From Parcubacteria group bacterium GW2011_GWC1_36_108 (GTDB taxonomy: Bacteria; Patescibacteriota; Minisyncoccia; Moranbacterales; GWC2-37-73): a DNA stretch of 36,528 nt. The notes under the pieces were generated by a model. It did no database searches and was not told the origin of the DNA. It saw nothing but the letters and a program-made list of their open reading frames with translations. The stretch's first letter is position 1; each line of letters starts with the position of its first letter. This document shows, piece by piece, positions 13,645 through 21,501 of this stretch. The translations under genes and the position numbers were made by a program. The stretch lies in NCBI GenBank assembly GCA_000991245.1, contig LBRD01000003.1, positions 70,734 to 107,261 on the forward strand. The letters are read 5' to 3'.

Positions 13645-15012
13645 CTATTTTAAGTCACTAAGAACTAGGTCGCTATTCATAACCTTGGAAAATTCCTCTG
13701 TTGTTCCATCCTCCCTTATAAGATGAAAAACTATTGGCACATCATTGAGTCCTGCTTGTTTTTGAATCTTTAAATTATAATCATTCTTTAACTCTTGCGG
13801 CAAATTGTAATTTATTTCTACAGTCTTAGATGTTCCAATTGGCACTCGCACGATTGCTCCAAAATATTTCTTGCCAAATTCAGCGCCAAATCGTGTATCA
13901 TCAAAATTTTTCTGATCAATCAGCTGGGAATTTTCTGGAATGTATACTCGCAAATAATCACGATAATCTCGCGTCATCCAATCTTTCTGAGTAGCGGTAT
14001 GATTGTAAGTTATTTTCAAATACGCAACTGGGATTTCCTTGGAAAGATCAACTGTATGATCAATCGATCGTTTAACATAGTAATCACTCTTAAAAGCGCC
14101 GACATTAGCATCCACGATCATTAAATAATCCTTATCCCAATTTTGATCCATTACTCCTGCCCAATTAGCATTCTCAACTTCATTTTGTAACTTTTTATCC
14201 TTAAAGTTAAGTTGGATGTCTTTTTTATTCAAATCTTCCAAGAGAATTTTTCCAAGTTCAATTTTTTGTGAAACAGAAAAAGCAAAAACCCTATTTTCAA
14301 TTTCTTTAGCAAAATCAGCCATTACTAACTTTCTTTCGCCACGATCAATCCCCTGCTCCTCGAAAGCTTTTTCCACTTGATATTCCAATGACAAAATTGC
14401 ATTGTCACTATTATACGTTCCGGGATATCCTTCGATGGATATCGGACCTGTTATTTTCAAAATGGAAGATAAGACATTTGCAGTAATCCCAATCACACCA
14501 TCAAAATCTTCTTCTCCTCCACCCAGTTGATAAAATTCTTCAGCCTTTTTGGCGTTTATTGCAAAATCAGGAGAAAAATTGGAGTCGCGCAATTTCCAAA
14601 AATCAGCCACTCCCGTTTCTTCAAGTGGATATGGTGGAGTTATTATGTTGGGAATTTTTGCATCGAAATTAGAAAGGTCGTGCGTTTCCAAAGAAATAAT
14701 TTTTCCATTTTTCAATTTCACAATCCCAAATGCGCCGATAAAACCACCACCTGGGCGTATCTCCATATTGTTTTGAAACAGCACTAGCAATTTTTTTTCT
14801 TTGTCATCACTTTTAAGCAAAAAATCTCCAACTTTCGTCAGAGCCTGGTATTCTTTTTTTTGGGAATCATTTATTGGCAAAAAAGACAAAACATTTTCCA
14901 CGCTCGAAGCCACTCCCCTGTTTTGAGTATTCCAATAAAAAAACCAACCTAGCAAAAAAAGACCGGAGACACTCCAGAAAATAACCCAGAATTTTAAGGA
15001 GTATTTCTTCAT
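13645..15012 (-). CDS. DUF4012 domain membrane-anchored protein
   Basis: After a short basic start (MKKYSLKFW) a membrane segment spans about 8-28, followed by a ~430-residue extracytoplasmic region. It carries DUF4012 hallmarks: LLVLFQNNMEIRPGGGFIGAFG, the ITGPISIEGYP segment and a C-terminal beta-rich part. DUF4012 proteins are frequent in CPR and Actinobacteria beside polysaccharide genes; their activity is not established. PGGGFIG recalls the LytR-CpsA-Psr fold, which attaches polymers to the envelope, a link I treat as inference. I chose the ATG at 15012 because the upstream 14 residues lie in an intergenic palindrome. Confidence 0.85.
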   Translation of the reverse strand: MKKYSLKFWVIFWSVSGLFLLGWFFYWNTQNRGVASSVENVLSFLPINDSQKKEYQALTKVGDFLLKSDDKEKKLLVLFQNNMEIRPGGGFIGAFGIVKLKNGKIISLETHDLSNFDAKIPNIITPPYPLEETGVADFWKLRDSNFSPDFAINAKKAEEFYQLGGGEEDFDGVIGITANVLSSILKITGPISIEGYPGTYNSDNAILSLEYQVEKAFEEQGIDRGERKLVMADFAKEIENRVFAFSVSQKIELGKILLEDLNKKDIQLNFKDKKLQNEVENANWAGVMDQNWDKDYLMIVDANVGAFKSDYYVKRSIDHTVDLSKEIPVAYLKITYNHTATQKDWMTRDYRDYLRVYIPENSQLIDQKNFDDTRFGAEFGKKYFGAIVRVPIGTSKTVEINYNLPQELKNDYNLKIQKQAGLNDVPIVFHLIREDGTTEEFSKVMNSDLVLSDLK

Positions 15013-15122
15013 AAAAATATAATACGAATTTGCGAATGAATGCGTATGATACAAATATGCAAATTAATTCGAATACAAATATTCGCATATTCGCGTATTA
15101 GCATAAAATTTGCGTCATTCGT
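15013..15122. repeat. Locus-specific palindrome of 'cgaat/attcg' words
   Basis: Left words ATACGAATTTGCGAATGAATGC and AATTCGAATACAAATATTCG face right words ATTCGCGTATTAGC and GCGTCATTCGTAT. The alphabet is close to the block before pyrG (5104-5230). It fills the gap between the Wzz-like gene and DUF4012. Confidence 0.5.
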
Positions 15123-15126
15123 ATTT

Positions 15127-16200
15127 CTAGATTTTTCCTTTCAAAAGTTCGTTCAAGCGTTTTTTCAACTCTTCGGGAGTTGGTTCTCTCGTTTCGCTGG
15201 AAATCGAATCCTGTTCACTTTCTACTGATTGTGATGGTGCAGATTCTAATTCTATTGGCGCTTCATTTTGAATAAAGAATGAATCGTCAGCAATTGGAAG
15301 ATTGGCTGGCGCACTAGCTTCAACTTTGTGAGCAATTGGCATTTCAGGAAAATTAGGATATTTGTCCGGCTCAAGACTCTTGGTAATTTTTTTCATTTCT
15401 TGAAATTTTTTCTCATATTCCAAATTTCCAAACTCTTCTTTTTGTTCTTGTTCAAAATCAAATGTTTGCTCAGCTTGCTGGTTTTTATAAAGATTATTAA
15501 GCATTTCCAATTCTTCTTCAACGGGAATGTTTGGATTTTTTTTGAATTCAAAAAATGAACCCATTTTCAAAAACTCAGGTTTTTTGATTGAAAACTTTTT
15601 ACTTTCAAAAAGCAAATATTGCAAAAGCCCAGAAATTGAGAAGCCAGCAATAATACTGAATATAAAAAGCCAAAACCAATTTGAAATATAAACCCTAGTA
15701 ATCGGACCATCAACAATTCGTAAATCAACATCTTTCTTTATATTATAATAAAAAGCTGAAGTATCGAAAAGAGTGCGGGCAGTCTTGATTGCAAGTTGCT
15801 CAGAATCAGCTTTATGAGAGGTTGTGATTGCAATCTTAACAACAGAAGCATCAAAACCGGCTCGCTTTACTGTTAGCATTTCATTCCACTTATCTTTTCT
15901 TTTTTGCGGAGAAAGTCCTTTAGTAACATCTCGCATATCAGAATTGTTTTTTAGCATCCTTTCATAAAAAGCCAATGTTTTTGGAAGCTCTGAAATATTA
16001 CTAACAATCTGAGACTGCTGTTTGGCAGCAACCTGTGATTTGGCGCTTACTAAAATTGAAATTTCACTTTGATATGTTTTAAACAAATCAATCAAAAGCA
16101 AGAAAAAAACAGCGGAAAAGATTATTCCCACCACAACCACTCGCGATGACAAACCCACGCGATTGACTAATTTTTTTTCAATAAGTTTTTCCATTTCCAT
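15127..16200 (-). CDS. Wzz-like polysaccharide chain-length/co-polymerase membrane protein
   Basis: A protein of 357 residues with the Wzz topology: membrane segment one at about 20-41, an extracytoplasmic helical region of ~130 residues, membrane segment two at about 172-193 (FWLFIFSIIAGFSISGLL), then a long acidic cytoplasmic tail of ~160 residues. Wzz-type proteins set polymer length during export. The Pro-rich motif before the second segment is weak, and the tail has no Tyr-kinase domain or Tyr cluster, so the tail is unusual. Its start overlaps the glycosyltransferase frame by 34 bp, indicating coupling. Confidence 0.75.
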   Translation of the reverse strand: MEMEKLIEKKLVNRVGLSSRVVVVGIIFSAVFFLLLIDLFKTYQSEISILVSAKSQVAAKQQSQIVSNISELPKTLAFYERMLKNNSDMRDVTKGLSPQKRKDKWNEMLTVKRAGFDASVVKIAITTSHKADSEQLAIKTARTLFDTSAFYYNIKKDVDLRIVDGPITRVYISNWFWLFIFSIIAGFSISGLLQYLLFESKKFSIKKPEFLKMGSFFEFKKNPNIPVEEELEMLNNLYKNQQAEQTFDFEQEQKEEFGNLEYEKKFQEMKKITKSLEPDKYPNFPEMPIAHKVEASAPANLPIADDSFFIQNEAPIELESAPSQSVESEQDSISSETREPTPEELKKRLNELLKGKI

Positions 16201-16838
16201 ATATTTTTTTCTAAAATTATTTCCTTTTCAACAACTGCCTTGTTATTTAATACTGCTTTTTTCTCCAAATATTTTTGTGCGCGTTTTTTGGATCGATCGC
16301 TCATCACAGAAACTTCTTCGCTGCGACTGAGCAAATATGCCAAGCGGTCACGAAGATTCAAAACTGATTTTGCTTTGAAGAAAAAACCATTACTACCGAC
16401 AACCTTAACGTTCTCTTTTGCATCACTTACCAGTGGAGCAAGTCCATATCCCATCGCTTCCATCAAAGTATCTTGCGACAAAACTATTTCAGAGGGCTGC
16501 ACATAAAGATACGCAGATGAAAACAGTTGTTTGATTGTACTTTTCTTTCGAGCACAAAAGAAAATTATATTATCCCTTCTCTCGCTAATCGTTTTTAAAT
16601 ATTTCACATAATCTTCATCATCAACCTCATCTCCATTTGCTGCAATTGCCAACTTGAAATTGTTTGGTGTTTTTGCTGTGTCCTCCAGTTGCTTGAAAGC
16701 CTCAATCAAATAATGAGCACCTTCGCGCTTTGTTAAACTTCCAACAAACAATAAATATCTCTTGCTACGTAATCCCAGTTCAGAGATGTTATGCTTAGAT
16801 TTTATGGATTTTTCTTTCATAAAAGCTTTCTCTTTCAA
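16167..16838 (-). CDS. Glycosyltransferase family 4-like protein, C-terminal half only
   Basis: A protein of 223 residues corresponding to the nucleotide-sugar-binding half of a GT-B glycosyltransferase: RYLLFVGSLTKREGAHYLIE, a middle NIIFFCARKK segment, then SAYLYVQPSEIVLSQDTLME with the conserved Glu and AMGYGLAPLVSDAKEN. The acceptor-binding N-terminal half (~170 residues) is missing, and the DNA upstream is unrelated. A promoter lies just before it at 16854-16882, so it may still be expressed. It is either a truncated relic at a rearrangement border or a single-domain partner for another glycosyltransferase. The start at 16838 is tentative; an in-frame ATG lies at 16820. Confidence 0.75.
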   Translation of the reverse strand: MKEKAFMKEKSIKSKHNISELGLRSKRYLLFVGSLTKREGAHYLIEAFKQLEDTAKTPNNFKLAIAANGDEVDDEDYVKYLKTISERRDNIIFFCARKKSTIKQLFSSAYLYVQPSEIVLSQDTLMEAMGYGLAPLVSDAKENVKVVGSNGFFFKAKSVLNLRDRLAYLLSRSEEVSVMSDRSKKRAQKYLEKKAVLNNKAVVEKEIILEKNIWKWKNLLKKN

Positions 16839-16853
16839 TTTAGTGGACTTGTT

Positions 16854-16882
16854 AGTTTATCAAATATTGTATATTTTGTCAA
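16854..16882 (-). promoter_or_regulatory. Promoter for the polysaccharide cluster
   Basis: On the minus strand: TTGACA (16877-16882), a 17-bp spacer, TAAACT (16854-16859). It lies 16 bp before the glycosyltransferase ATG, so the 5' UTR would be very short. Confidence 0.65.
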
Positions 16883-16913
16883 CCTGCCCGCAATGCTACG
16901 CATAGCGGGCAGG
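16883..16913. repeat. GC-rich perfect hairpin next to the promoter
   Basis: CCTGCCCGC (16883-16891) pairs with GCGGGCAGG (16905-16913), with inner ATGC/GCAT. Its composition contrasts with the AT-rich surroundings. It abuts the -35 box and marks the edge of the 17-19.8 kb block. Confidence 0.75.
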
Positions 16914-16960
16914 CGGGGCCATATTCGGCTACAGATAGCTTTTTTGACAAACAAAAAGAC

Positions 16961-17176
16961 CACATATTCATTAGAATAGTGGCCGACATTGCTTTATACA
17001 TTCACCTTTTCTCTGCCATCAGAGCGAAAGGGTTGTTTTTTAGTTCGGGTTTGAAACCGTTTACTGCTCACTGCATATCACAGTGTGTTACCTGTTGTCT
17101 TTGCATATCACAAAGTCCAACACTCAAAGTGATCTATCGAAGCACTTTGGTTATTATGCGCATATCGCGTCATAAT
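16961..17176. repeat. Array of small palindromes, four spaced about 30 bp apart
   Basis: Hairpins: about 16960-16983 (CCAC.TATTC/GAATA.GTGG), 17005-17031 (CCTTT.CTCTG/CAGAG..AAAGG), 17069-17085 (CACTG-CATATCA-CAGTG), 17099-17115 (CTTTG-CATATCA-CAAAG), 17125-17149 (CAAAGTG/CACTTTG) and 17153-17176 (ATTATG/CATAAT). Centres of the last four are near 17077, 17107, 17137 and 17165. Two loops are identical (CATATCA), and the others contain CTATCGA and CATATCG. Stems differ in sequence while the loop core is kept, as expected for structured sites. The 75-codon plus-strand frame across it looks spurious. There is no gene here. Confidence 0.65.
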
Positions 17177-17189
17177 ATTAAAACTGGGT

Positions 17190-17222
17190 GGGGTCTGGAC
17201 GGATGATATCTATCCAGACCCC
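17190..17222 (-). terminator. Terminator after the coiled-coil membrane protein gene
   Basis: GGGGTCTGGA (17190-17199) pairs with TCCAGACCCC (17213-17222). The minus strand continues ACCCAGTTTTAATATT. It lies 7 bp past the stop at 17230. Confidence 0.8.
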
Positions 17223-17229
17223 GATCTTT

Positions 17230-18114
17230 CTACGGCAACTTTACTATTGAAAGCTTGCCTGTGCTTTCATAGTGTTTGATCAGATTAAGCGTCAGTATAG
17301 ACGCAGGATCAGTTTTGGCAATAAGTTTGCCATTGAAGTATTCCCGCATCGTGCGCCGAAGTGAATCTTCGGCTTTATCACGATTGGCCCGGACCTGCAA
17401 TTCATATGTCGCAGGTGTATCCATTGAGCTAACACCGTCTTCAACCATCAGAATTTGATACACTTTTCTGTTTAGCGTATCTTCATCTTGAAGGAAGACG
17501 ACATTGTGTCCACTCACTACCACATTCAGGGGGCTGCGATCAAACGCATTAACCCTGTTTGCTGTATTAATTGGAACATCATCGATTTTCACATCGATGT
17601 TGTCCACTTTGTCTTCAACCCGGTTAAGGGTTTTTTTGAGCAAAATAAAACATACTAAGCCCAAAACAACAATAACTACTGCAGCTATGACAAGATACAG
17701 AGCAATTGAATCGCTAAGTTCCTTGCCAACGGACCACATAACATTGCGAGATTTTTCAAACTCGCCACCTTTACCAGTAAGTTTATTGTCGAGGCTTTTT
17801 ACACCCTCGCCAATTTTTTTTATCTCACTGGTTTGTCCGTCGATTTTTTGCCCGAGAGCATCAACCGACTTTGCAGTTTCAGTGTCTTTCTTTATGATCT
17901 CAGCTTTGAGAGCTGCGATCTTTTTATTAACACGACCCATTCCCTTATTTACTGCTTTCTTGACATCGCCAAGAGTAAACGATGGCGACACTTCAGGATA
18001 AGCGACGGGAGTGTTAGGAGAAGGCATAACTTGCACCTCTTCCGGCACCGAGAACGCCTGCGCCATCGGCACAAGCAAAAAAATAAAAACGAAACTTACG
18101 AGAAACTTTTTCAT
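17230..18114 (-). CDS. Secreted/membrane coiled-coil protein of unknown function
   Basis: A protein of 294 residues from the ATG at 18114. That start is chosen because AAGGAGG lies 7 bases before it; a longer frame from 18141 would include the SD itself. A signal peptide (KKFLVSFVFIFLLVPMAQA) is followed by a Pro-rich stretch, a ~90-residue helix with heptads (KKIAALKAEIIKKDTETAKS), a membrane segment at about 133-157 (SIALYLVIAAVVIVVLGLVC), a second short coiled coil and a ~110-residue C-terminal domain. No family is recognised. It follows the gene at 18180-19529 after 65 bp, across a hairpin. Strong SD and higher GC set it apart from its neighbours. Confidence 0.8.
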   Translation of the reverse strand: MKKFLVSFVFIFLLVPMAQAFSVPEEVQVMPSPNTPVAYPEVSPSFTLGDVKKAVNKGMGRVNKKIAALKAEIIKKDTETAKSVDALGQKIDGQTSEIKKIGEGVKSLDNKLTGKGGEFEKSRNVMWSVGKELSDSIALYLVIAAVVIVVLGLVCFILLKKTLNRVEDKVDNIDVKIDDVPINTANRVNAFDRSPLNVVVSGHNVVFLQDEDTLNRKVYQILMVEDGVSSMDTPATYELQVRANRDKAEDSLRRTMREYFNGKLIAKTDPASILTLNLIKHYESTGKLSIVKLP

Positions 18115-18149
18115 GGTGTCCCTCCTTAAGGGATGAAACAAAATTTTGG

Positions 18150-18175
18150 AAGCGGGTTTCTTGCGAAACCCGCTT
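18150..18175 (-). terminator. Intercistronic hairpin between the two secreted-protein genes
   Basis: AAGCGGGTTTC (18150-18160) pairs with GAAACCCGCTT (18165-18175), loop TTGC. The minus strand continues CCAAAATTTTG, a weak T-run, so it may attenuate or stabilise the upstream mRNA rather than fully terminate. Confidence 0.65.
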
Positions 18176-18179
18176 TGGG

Positions 18180-19529
18180 TTATTGTTCAAATGCTACCGG
18201 AAATTTCTCCAAGTGTTTTTTGTTAGCAAAATCTGTTGCCACTTGAAGTCCGTATATCTGATTAAGACAACCTGCCTGCAAGTAATATACTCGCCGCATA
18301 ATTGCCGAAGCTTCGGTGCGATGCTTTTTGATGTCCTTGCCGAACTTGAGGTTCCGCTCAGCTATCTCAAAGTTTTTATTCGCATCGTTCAGGTACCGCT
18401 TGTCGCCCGTGCATACCGCAAGATCAATGTATTTCTCGCCAAGTGCAGCGCGCAGTTGAAGATTATTGAAGCAAAACTGAGTGCAAAGTGCAATCCGTCG
18501 CTTCAATTCATTAATCTGTGCCCAGATGTTACTTGGGTCACATGCGGCAGGTTGCGGTGCAGGCTCCGGTTTTACAACCGGAGGTGCAGGAGGAGGCGGT
18601 TGCGGAACAGGGGCTCTGTAAATATCAACGGGGCCGTTATTCATACAAAGTGCAATGAATACCGGACGCTCATCGACAGAACCAATGTTTGTGCCGATTT
18701 GGCCACCACCAGTTCCTGTCACACCTTTTATGCCAGAAGCTTGACCAGCAACTCCGCCAAGGCTTATTGAAAAGCCTCGTGTCACTGCGTCAAAATTCAG
18801 CTTGGTCATTATCGCAAAGCGACTTGACCCTGCTTCTTCCATACAAGCGGCTGCTGCCATTCCGAGGAATGATGCATCCGGCATGTTGGCATCGCCATTG
18901 ATGTGAATTTCAGCTAAAATCTCGTCCCCCCTATTAATTTCGAAGTGGGGCCAATAATTCATCACTGAAATCCAAGCTGGATTGCCGGAAATTCTCTCGC
19001 CTATCATCGAAATTTCTAGGTGAGTTTTCCAATTTCCTGGCCAAAGGTCCGAAAACAAAAACCCTCGCTTCATTCTCTCTACCTGTGCAGCTTTGAAATG
19101 TGAATACGCTGCTGAGTGATAGAGTTTCCATTCGCCACCAGGAATTGGTGTCGACGGATTAATGAAGCTTGTTCCGTACTGCAAATTCAGGAATGGTCTC
19201 GGTGTTTCAACAATTGCACTTGAATGTGCATCTTGTTGAGAATTACCTGAACCATTTACTTCCGATTTCGAATCAGAATTTGCATCTGACTTTCCACCAG
19301 TTCCACCGGTCGCATTGGAATTTCCGCCAACAGCAGTTTGTGTCTGCCATTCAGACTGAGTCATGGCTTGGCTTTGCGTATTAGTTGCAGTCGCAGCACC
19401 ACCGGTTGCACTTAGATTGTTTTTATTATCAATACCAATATCAACATTTTGAATTGGATCAGCAACCGCAAAGCCCGCGGTGAGCATAATACAACACATC
19501 ATTGCCAGAAACATCCTCGTCGTTTTCAT
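18180..19529 (-). CDS. Large secreted protein with low-complexity N-terminus and Pro-rich linker
   Basis: A protein of 449 residues with a signal peptide (MFLAMMCCIMLTAGFAVA, cleaved near AVADP). The mature N-terminus NVDIGIDNKNNLSATGGAAT, then TNTQSQ, resembles the start of the LPATG proteins at 20885 and 21502, followed by a Gly/Ser/Asn/Gln-rich region. A central domain of ~190 residues has no family I recognise. A linker rich in PQPPPPAPP leads to a helical C-terminal domain with several Cys (CTQFCFNN, LAVCTGDKRY) and TPR-like spacing. No LPxTG or membrane anchor ends it. AAGGAG lies 7 bases before the ATG, and two consensus promoters precede it, unlike most genes here. Confidence 0.8.
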   Translation of the reverse strand: MKTTRMFLAMMCCIMLTAGFAVADPIQNVDIGIDNKNNLSATGGAATATNTQSQAMTQSEWQTQTAVGGNSNATGGTGGKSDANSDSKSEVNGSGNSQQDAHSSAIVETPRPFLNLQYGTSFINPSTPIPGGEWKLYHSAAYSHFKAAQVERMKRGFLFSDLWPGNWKTHLEISMIGERISGNPAWISVMNYWPHFEINRGDEILAEIHINGDANMPDASFLGMAAAACMEEAGSSRFAIMTKLNFDAVTRGFSISLGGVAGQASGIKGVTGTGGGQIGTNIGSVDERPVFIALCMNNGPVDIYRAPVPQPPPPAPPVVKPEPAPQPAACDPSNIWAQINELKRRIALCTQFCFNNLQLRAALGEKYIDLAVCTGDKRYLNDANKNFEIAERNLKFGKDIKKHRTEASAIMRRVYYLQAGCLNQIYGLQVATDFANKKHLEKFPVAFEQ

Positions 19530-19582
19530 GGTAAATCTCCTTTTTCGTGTTTTATTTTTTTGTGATAGATTATGAATCTAAA

Positions 19583-19612
19583 ACTATATGTAAAATCCTA
19601 TTTAATTGTCAA
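19583..19612 (-). promoter_or_regulatory. Proximal promoter P2 of the 449-residue secreted protein gene
   Basis: Minus strand: TTGACA (19607-19612), an 18-bp spacer, TATAGT (19583-19588, 5 of 6). It leaves a ~50-nt leader before the ATG at 19529. Confidence 0.7.
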
Positions 19613-19635
19613 AACAACTGACATTTATATTTTAA

Positions 19636-19678
19636 CGGACCTCATTTCTGGAATACTTCCCTAATGAGATGAGCTCCG
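19636..19678 (-). promoter_or_regulatory. Stem-loop in the leader between P1 and P2
   Basis: CGGA-C-CTCAT (19636-19645) faces ATGAG-C-TCCG (19669-19678), enclosing GGAA/TTCC. An alternative pairing, CATT (19643-19646) with AATG (19663-19666), uses bases of the outer stem. It would be transcribed only from P1, so it may tune that transcript. Confidence 0.5.
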
Positions 19679-19711
19679 ATTCAAAAATAGATGCTTTTTC
19701 TAGAACTATAC

Positions 19712-19752
19712 AGTCTAGCAGAAAATAGCACTTTTGTCAAGAGTTAAACTCT
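19712..19752 (-). promoter_or_regulatory. Distal promoter P1 with adjoining 13-bp palindrome
   Basis: Minus strand: TTGACA (19735-19740), a 17-bp spacer, TAGACT (19712-19717). The palindrome AGAGTTAAACTCT (19740-19752) touches the upstream edge of the -35 box and could be a regulator site. Confidence 0.65.
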
Positions 19753-19759
19753 ATATCGT

Positions 19760-19787
19760 CAAAATCCGCTTAAACAAGCGGATTTTG
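19760..19787. terminator. Bidirectional terminator-like hairpin
   Basis: CAAAATCCGCTT (19760-19771) pairs with AAGCGGATTTTG (19776-19787), loop AAAC. It separates the sortase operon from the secreted-protein genes. On the minus strand only a short TTTT within the stem precedes GACGATAT, so it is moderate. Confidence 0.7.
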
Positions 19788-19820
19788 GAGGGTACTTTTT
19801 GTTTTTATTTTTCACACTCT

Positions 19821-19920
19821 GTCATTCCCGCGTAGGCGGGAATCCAGGTTCTATACACAAATCAATCTTTTATTATCGTCACAGAATTAAACCTGGATTC
19901 CCATTTTCATGGGAATGACA
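19821..19920. repeat. Inverted-repeat element, GTCATTCC type, copy 2
   Basis: It begins GTCATTCCCGCGTAGGCGGG and continues AATCCAGGT; it ends with ACCTGGATTCCCATTTTCAT then GGGAATGACA. It has the same arm layout as 13436-13556. It lies past the sortase gene and may work as its 3' hairpin. Confidence 0.85.
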
Positions 19921-19943
19921 AAAGAAATTTTTGTTTTATGTTT

Positions 19944-19983
19944 ACCCCGTTAAATTTTGGTACTCCAAAATATTTAACTGGGG
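19944..19983. repeat. Hairpin element, ACCCCGTTAAAT type, after the sortase gene
   Basis: ACCCCGTTAAATTTTGG (19944-19960) faces CCAAAATATTTAACTGGGG (19965-19983) around TACT. Its outer arms resemble those at 5869 and 30488. It is 16 bp past the sortase stop. Confidence 0.65.
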
Positions 19984-19999
19984 CTATATGCTATATGCT

Positions 20000-20857
20000 T
20001 TATGACTTTATAAGCTCAGCTTTAACAATCAGTCTTTTAAAGTTTGTGCCAAGTGGCCAACAAGTAGACAGAGTCAGCACTGGAGCATCAGGATTGGCGA
20101 ATATTTTTTCATCATCGGGCACAGTGACAAATTTTTCACTTATCTTGTATTTGTAAAAAATAGTCTTACCGTTTTGTTGAATGGTTTTTATATTAACAAT
20201 ATCCCCCACCTCCAAATCGTTAAGGTTTTTAAAGATATAATTGAAATCACCTTTAGCCCAAACATAGTTGCTAGAATGTCCTGAGATTATCACATTGCCT
20301 TTTTCTCCAGGGGCTGCTGATTTTGGAAAATGAGAAAGACCGCTTTCCAAATCTTTAAGCGATTGTTTTGCGTCTTCACTTTGTGACCAAATCATCGGAG
20401 CATCAACGGCAATTTTTTCAATCTTCACAAACACCAATGGTTTAGCATCCCCTGGTGCATCTGGATCATATCCATTAACAATTTCTTGCTTGTCAGAAAA
20501 TTTGTCGCTGTCGCTGTCAATATTGCTAGGATTAGTTCCGTGAATATATTCTTGATAGTTAAGCAAACCATCGCCATCAGAATCATTGTCGTACACATCC
20601 TTGCTAACAATATTATTTGCTTTTGCCCAAGCTGCAAAATCTGCCAAATTGATGCCATCAGCATTGGTTCTATTTATTAGATTTTCATCTTTTTGCAAAT
20701 CAATAACAGGCACTGGTTTCGACGTTGTTTTCACAACAGGTCTAAAATCAAGCAGGTTTACCACATAAAATCCCAATGCAAACAATGCCAAAAAAAGGAT
20801 GCTTAGCACAGCAACCTTTTTTAATTGAAATTTTGTTTTTTCAGATATATTAAACAT
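20000..20857 (-). CDS. Sortase with N-terminal membrane anchor and calcium-loop-like repeats
   Basis: A protein of 285 residues. A membrane segment spans about 15-35. Residues 88-135 contain two acidic loops, DNDSDGDGLLNYQE and NIDSDSDKFSDKQE, of the type that binds Ca2+ in thrombospondin type 3 or dockerin-like repeats. The sortase barrel follows: NVIISGHSS with His194, LTLSTCWPLG with catalytic Cys266, and NFKRLIVKA with Arg275. All three catalytic residues are present. Sortases cut LPxTG signals and join proteins to an acceptor. Two LPATG proteins lie directly upstream on the same strand (27 and 23 bp gaps), so this is most likely their dedicated enzyme. Confidence 0.93.
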   Translation of the reverse strand: MFNISEKTKFQLKKVAVLSILFLALFALGFYVVNLLDFRPVVKTTSKPVPVIDLQKDENLINRTNADGINLADFAAWAKANNIVSKDVYDNDSDGDGLLNYQEYIHGTNPSNIDSDSDKFSDKQEIVNGYDPDAPGDAKPLVFVKIEKIAVDAPMIWSQSEDAKQSLKDLESGLSHFPKSAAPGEKGNVIISGHSSNYVWAKGDFNYIFKNLNDLEVGDIVNIKTIQQNGKTIFYKYKISEKFVTVPDDEKIFANPDAPVLTLSTCWPLGTNFKRLIVKAELIKS

Positions 20858-20884
20858 CGAAATATTTTTTAAATTTAATTTGTC

Positions 20885-21478
20885 TTATCTTAACTGTGTG
20901 GCATATTTTCTCACTGCAACAGTTGCTCCAGCGATAGAAAGTGCAACCAATGCGATCAATCCTGCTGAAGAACTTCCTGTTGCTGGTAATCGTTTTTTGA
21001 TGACAATATTTTTCTTAACATTGCTGTGATAAGTTTTATTATCATTTGTTACGTAAGTAACTTTCTTGTGATAATCATATTTATCATCATCGTCTTTATC
21101 ATCTTTTTTGTTATCTTCATCCTCACGATCATCCCCGTCGTCATCGCCATCAACATCAACACTGACATTAGAAGATTGGCTAACTGTAGCGCTTCCTCCT
21201 GTGGCTGATGCTGATTGAGTTTGGCTTTGACTTTGAGCCTGACTCTGTGATTGCGATTGAGAAGAAGATTGTGACAAGCCTGAGTCTTGCGATTGGCTCT
21301 GAGATTGTGATTGACTTTGAGACTGAGATTGAGAAGCAGTAGCGCTTCCACCAGTAGCAGTCACATCATTAGTGTTTTTAATACTAATGTTAACATCTGC
21401 CATAACAAAACCAGCTGGAAGCATTATTGCTGCCAATATCACAAGTGACATTACTACTGATTTTGTTATGGTTTTCAT
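20885..21478 (-). CDS. LPATG-anchored Ser-Gln-repeat surface protein, acidic
   Basis: A protein of 197 residues: signal peptide (about 1-28, VILAAIMLPAGFVMA), motif VNISIKNTNDVTATGGSATA, then a run of SQ dipeptides with few breaks (49-88), a second SATGGSATVSQS motif, a VSVDVDGDDDGDD-type acidic stretch (104-132), a Lys/Tyr/His-rich part, and a sorting signal: LPATG at 162-166, hydrophobic helix, basic tail KYATQLR. It is therefore exported, cut and anchored by the adjacent sortase. The acidic stretch may bind calcium. The DNA repeats of the SQ region (about 21215-21345) resemble those of the neighbour, pointing to duplication. Function as a surface fibre or adhesin is inference. Confidence 0.88.
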   Translation of the reverse strand: MKTITKSVVMSLVILAAIMLPAGFVMADVNISIKNTNDVTATGGSATASQSQSQSQSQSQSQSQDSGLSQSSSQSQSQSQAQSQSQTQSASATGGSATVSQSSNVSVDVDGDDDGDDREDEDNKKDDKDDDDKYDYHKKVTYVTNDNKTYHSNVKKNIVIKKRLPATGSSSAGLIALVALSIAGATVAVRKYATQLR

Positions 21479-21501
21479 ATGTTTGTGAAATAAAAGAAAA
21501 A

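Noticed and set aside
16944-16977. A plus-strand promoter TTGACA...TAGAAT near the palindrome array
   Set aside because: The spacer is 22 bp; at 17 bp the hexamer is TTCATT. Not convincing.
17069-17176. A short CRISPR array (about 30-bp period)
   Set aside because: The units share only loops of ~7 bases, there are no identical repeats of 25-40 bp, and no cas genes are nearby.
16979-17206. A 75-residue plus-strand protein across the palindrome array
   Set aside because: It has no SD or family likeness and passes through every hairpin, ending inside a terminator; structure explains the sequence better.
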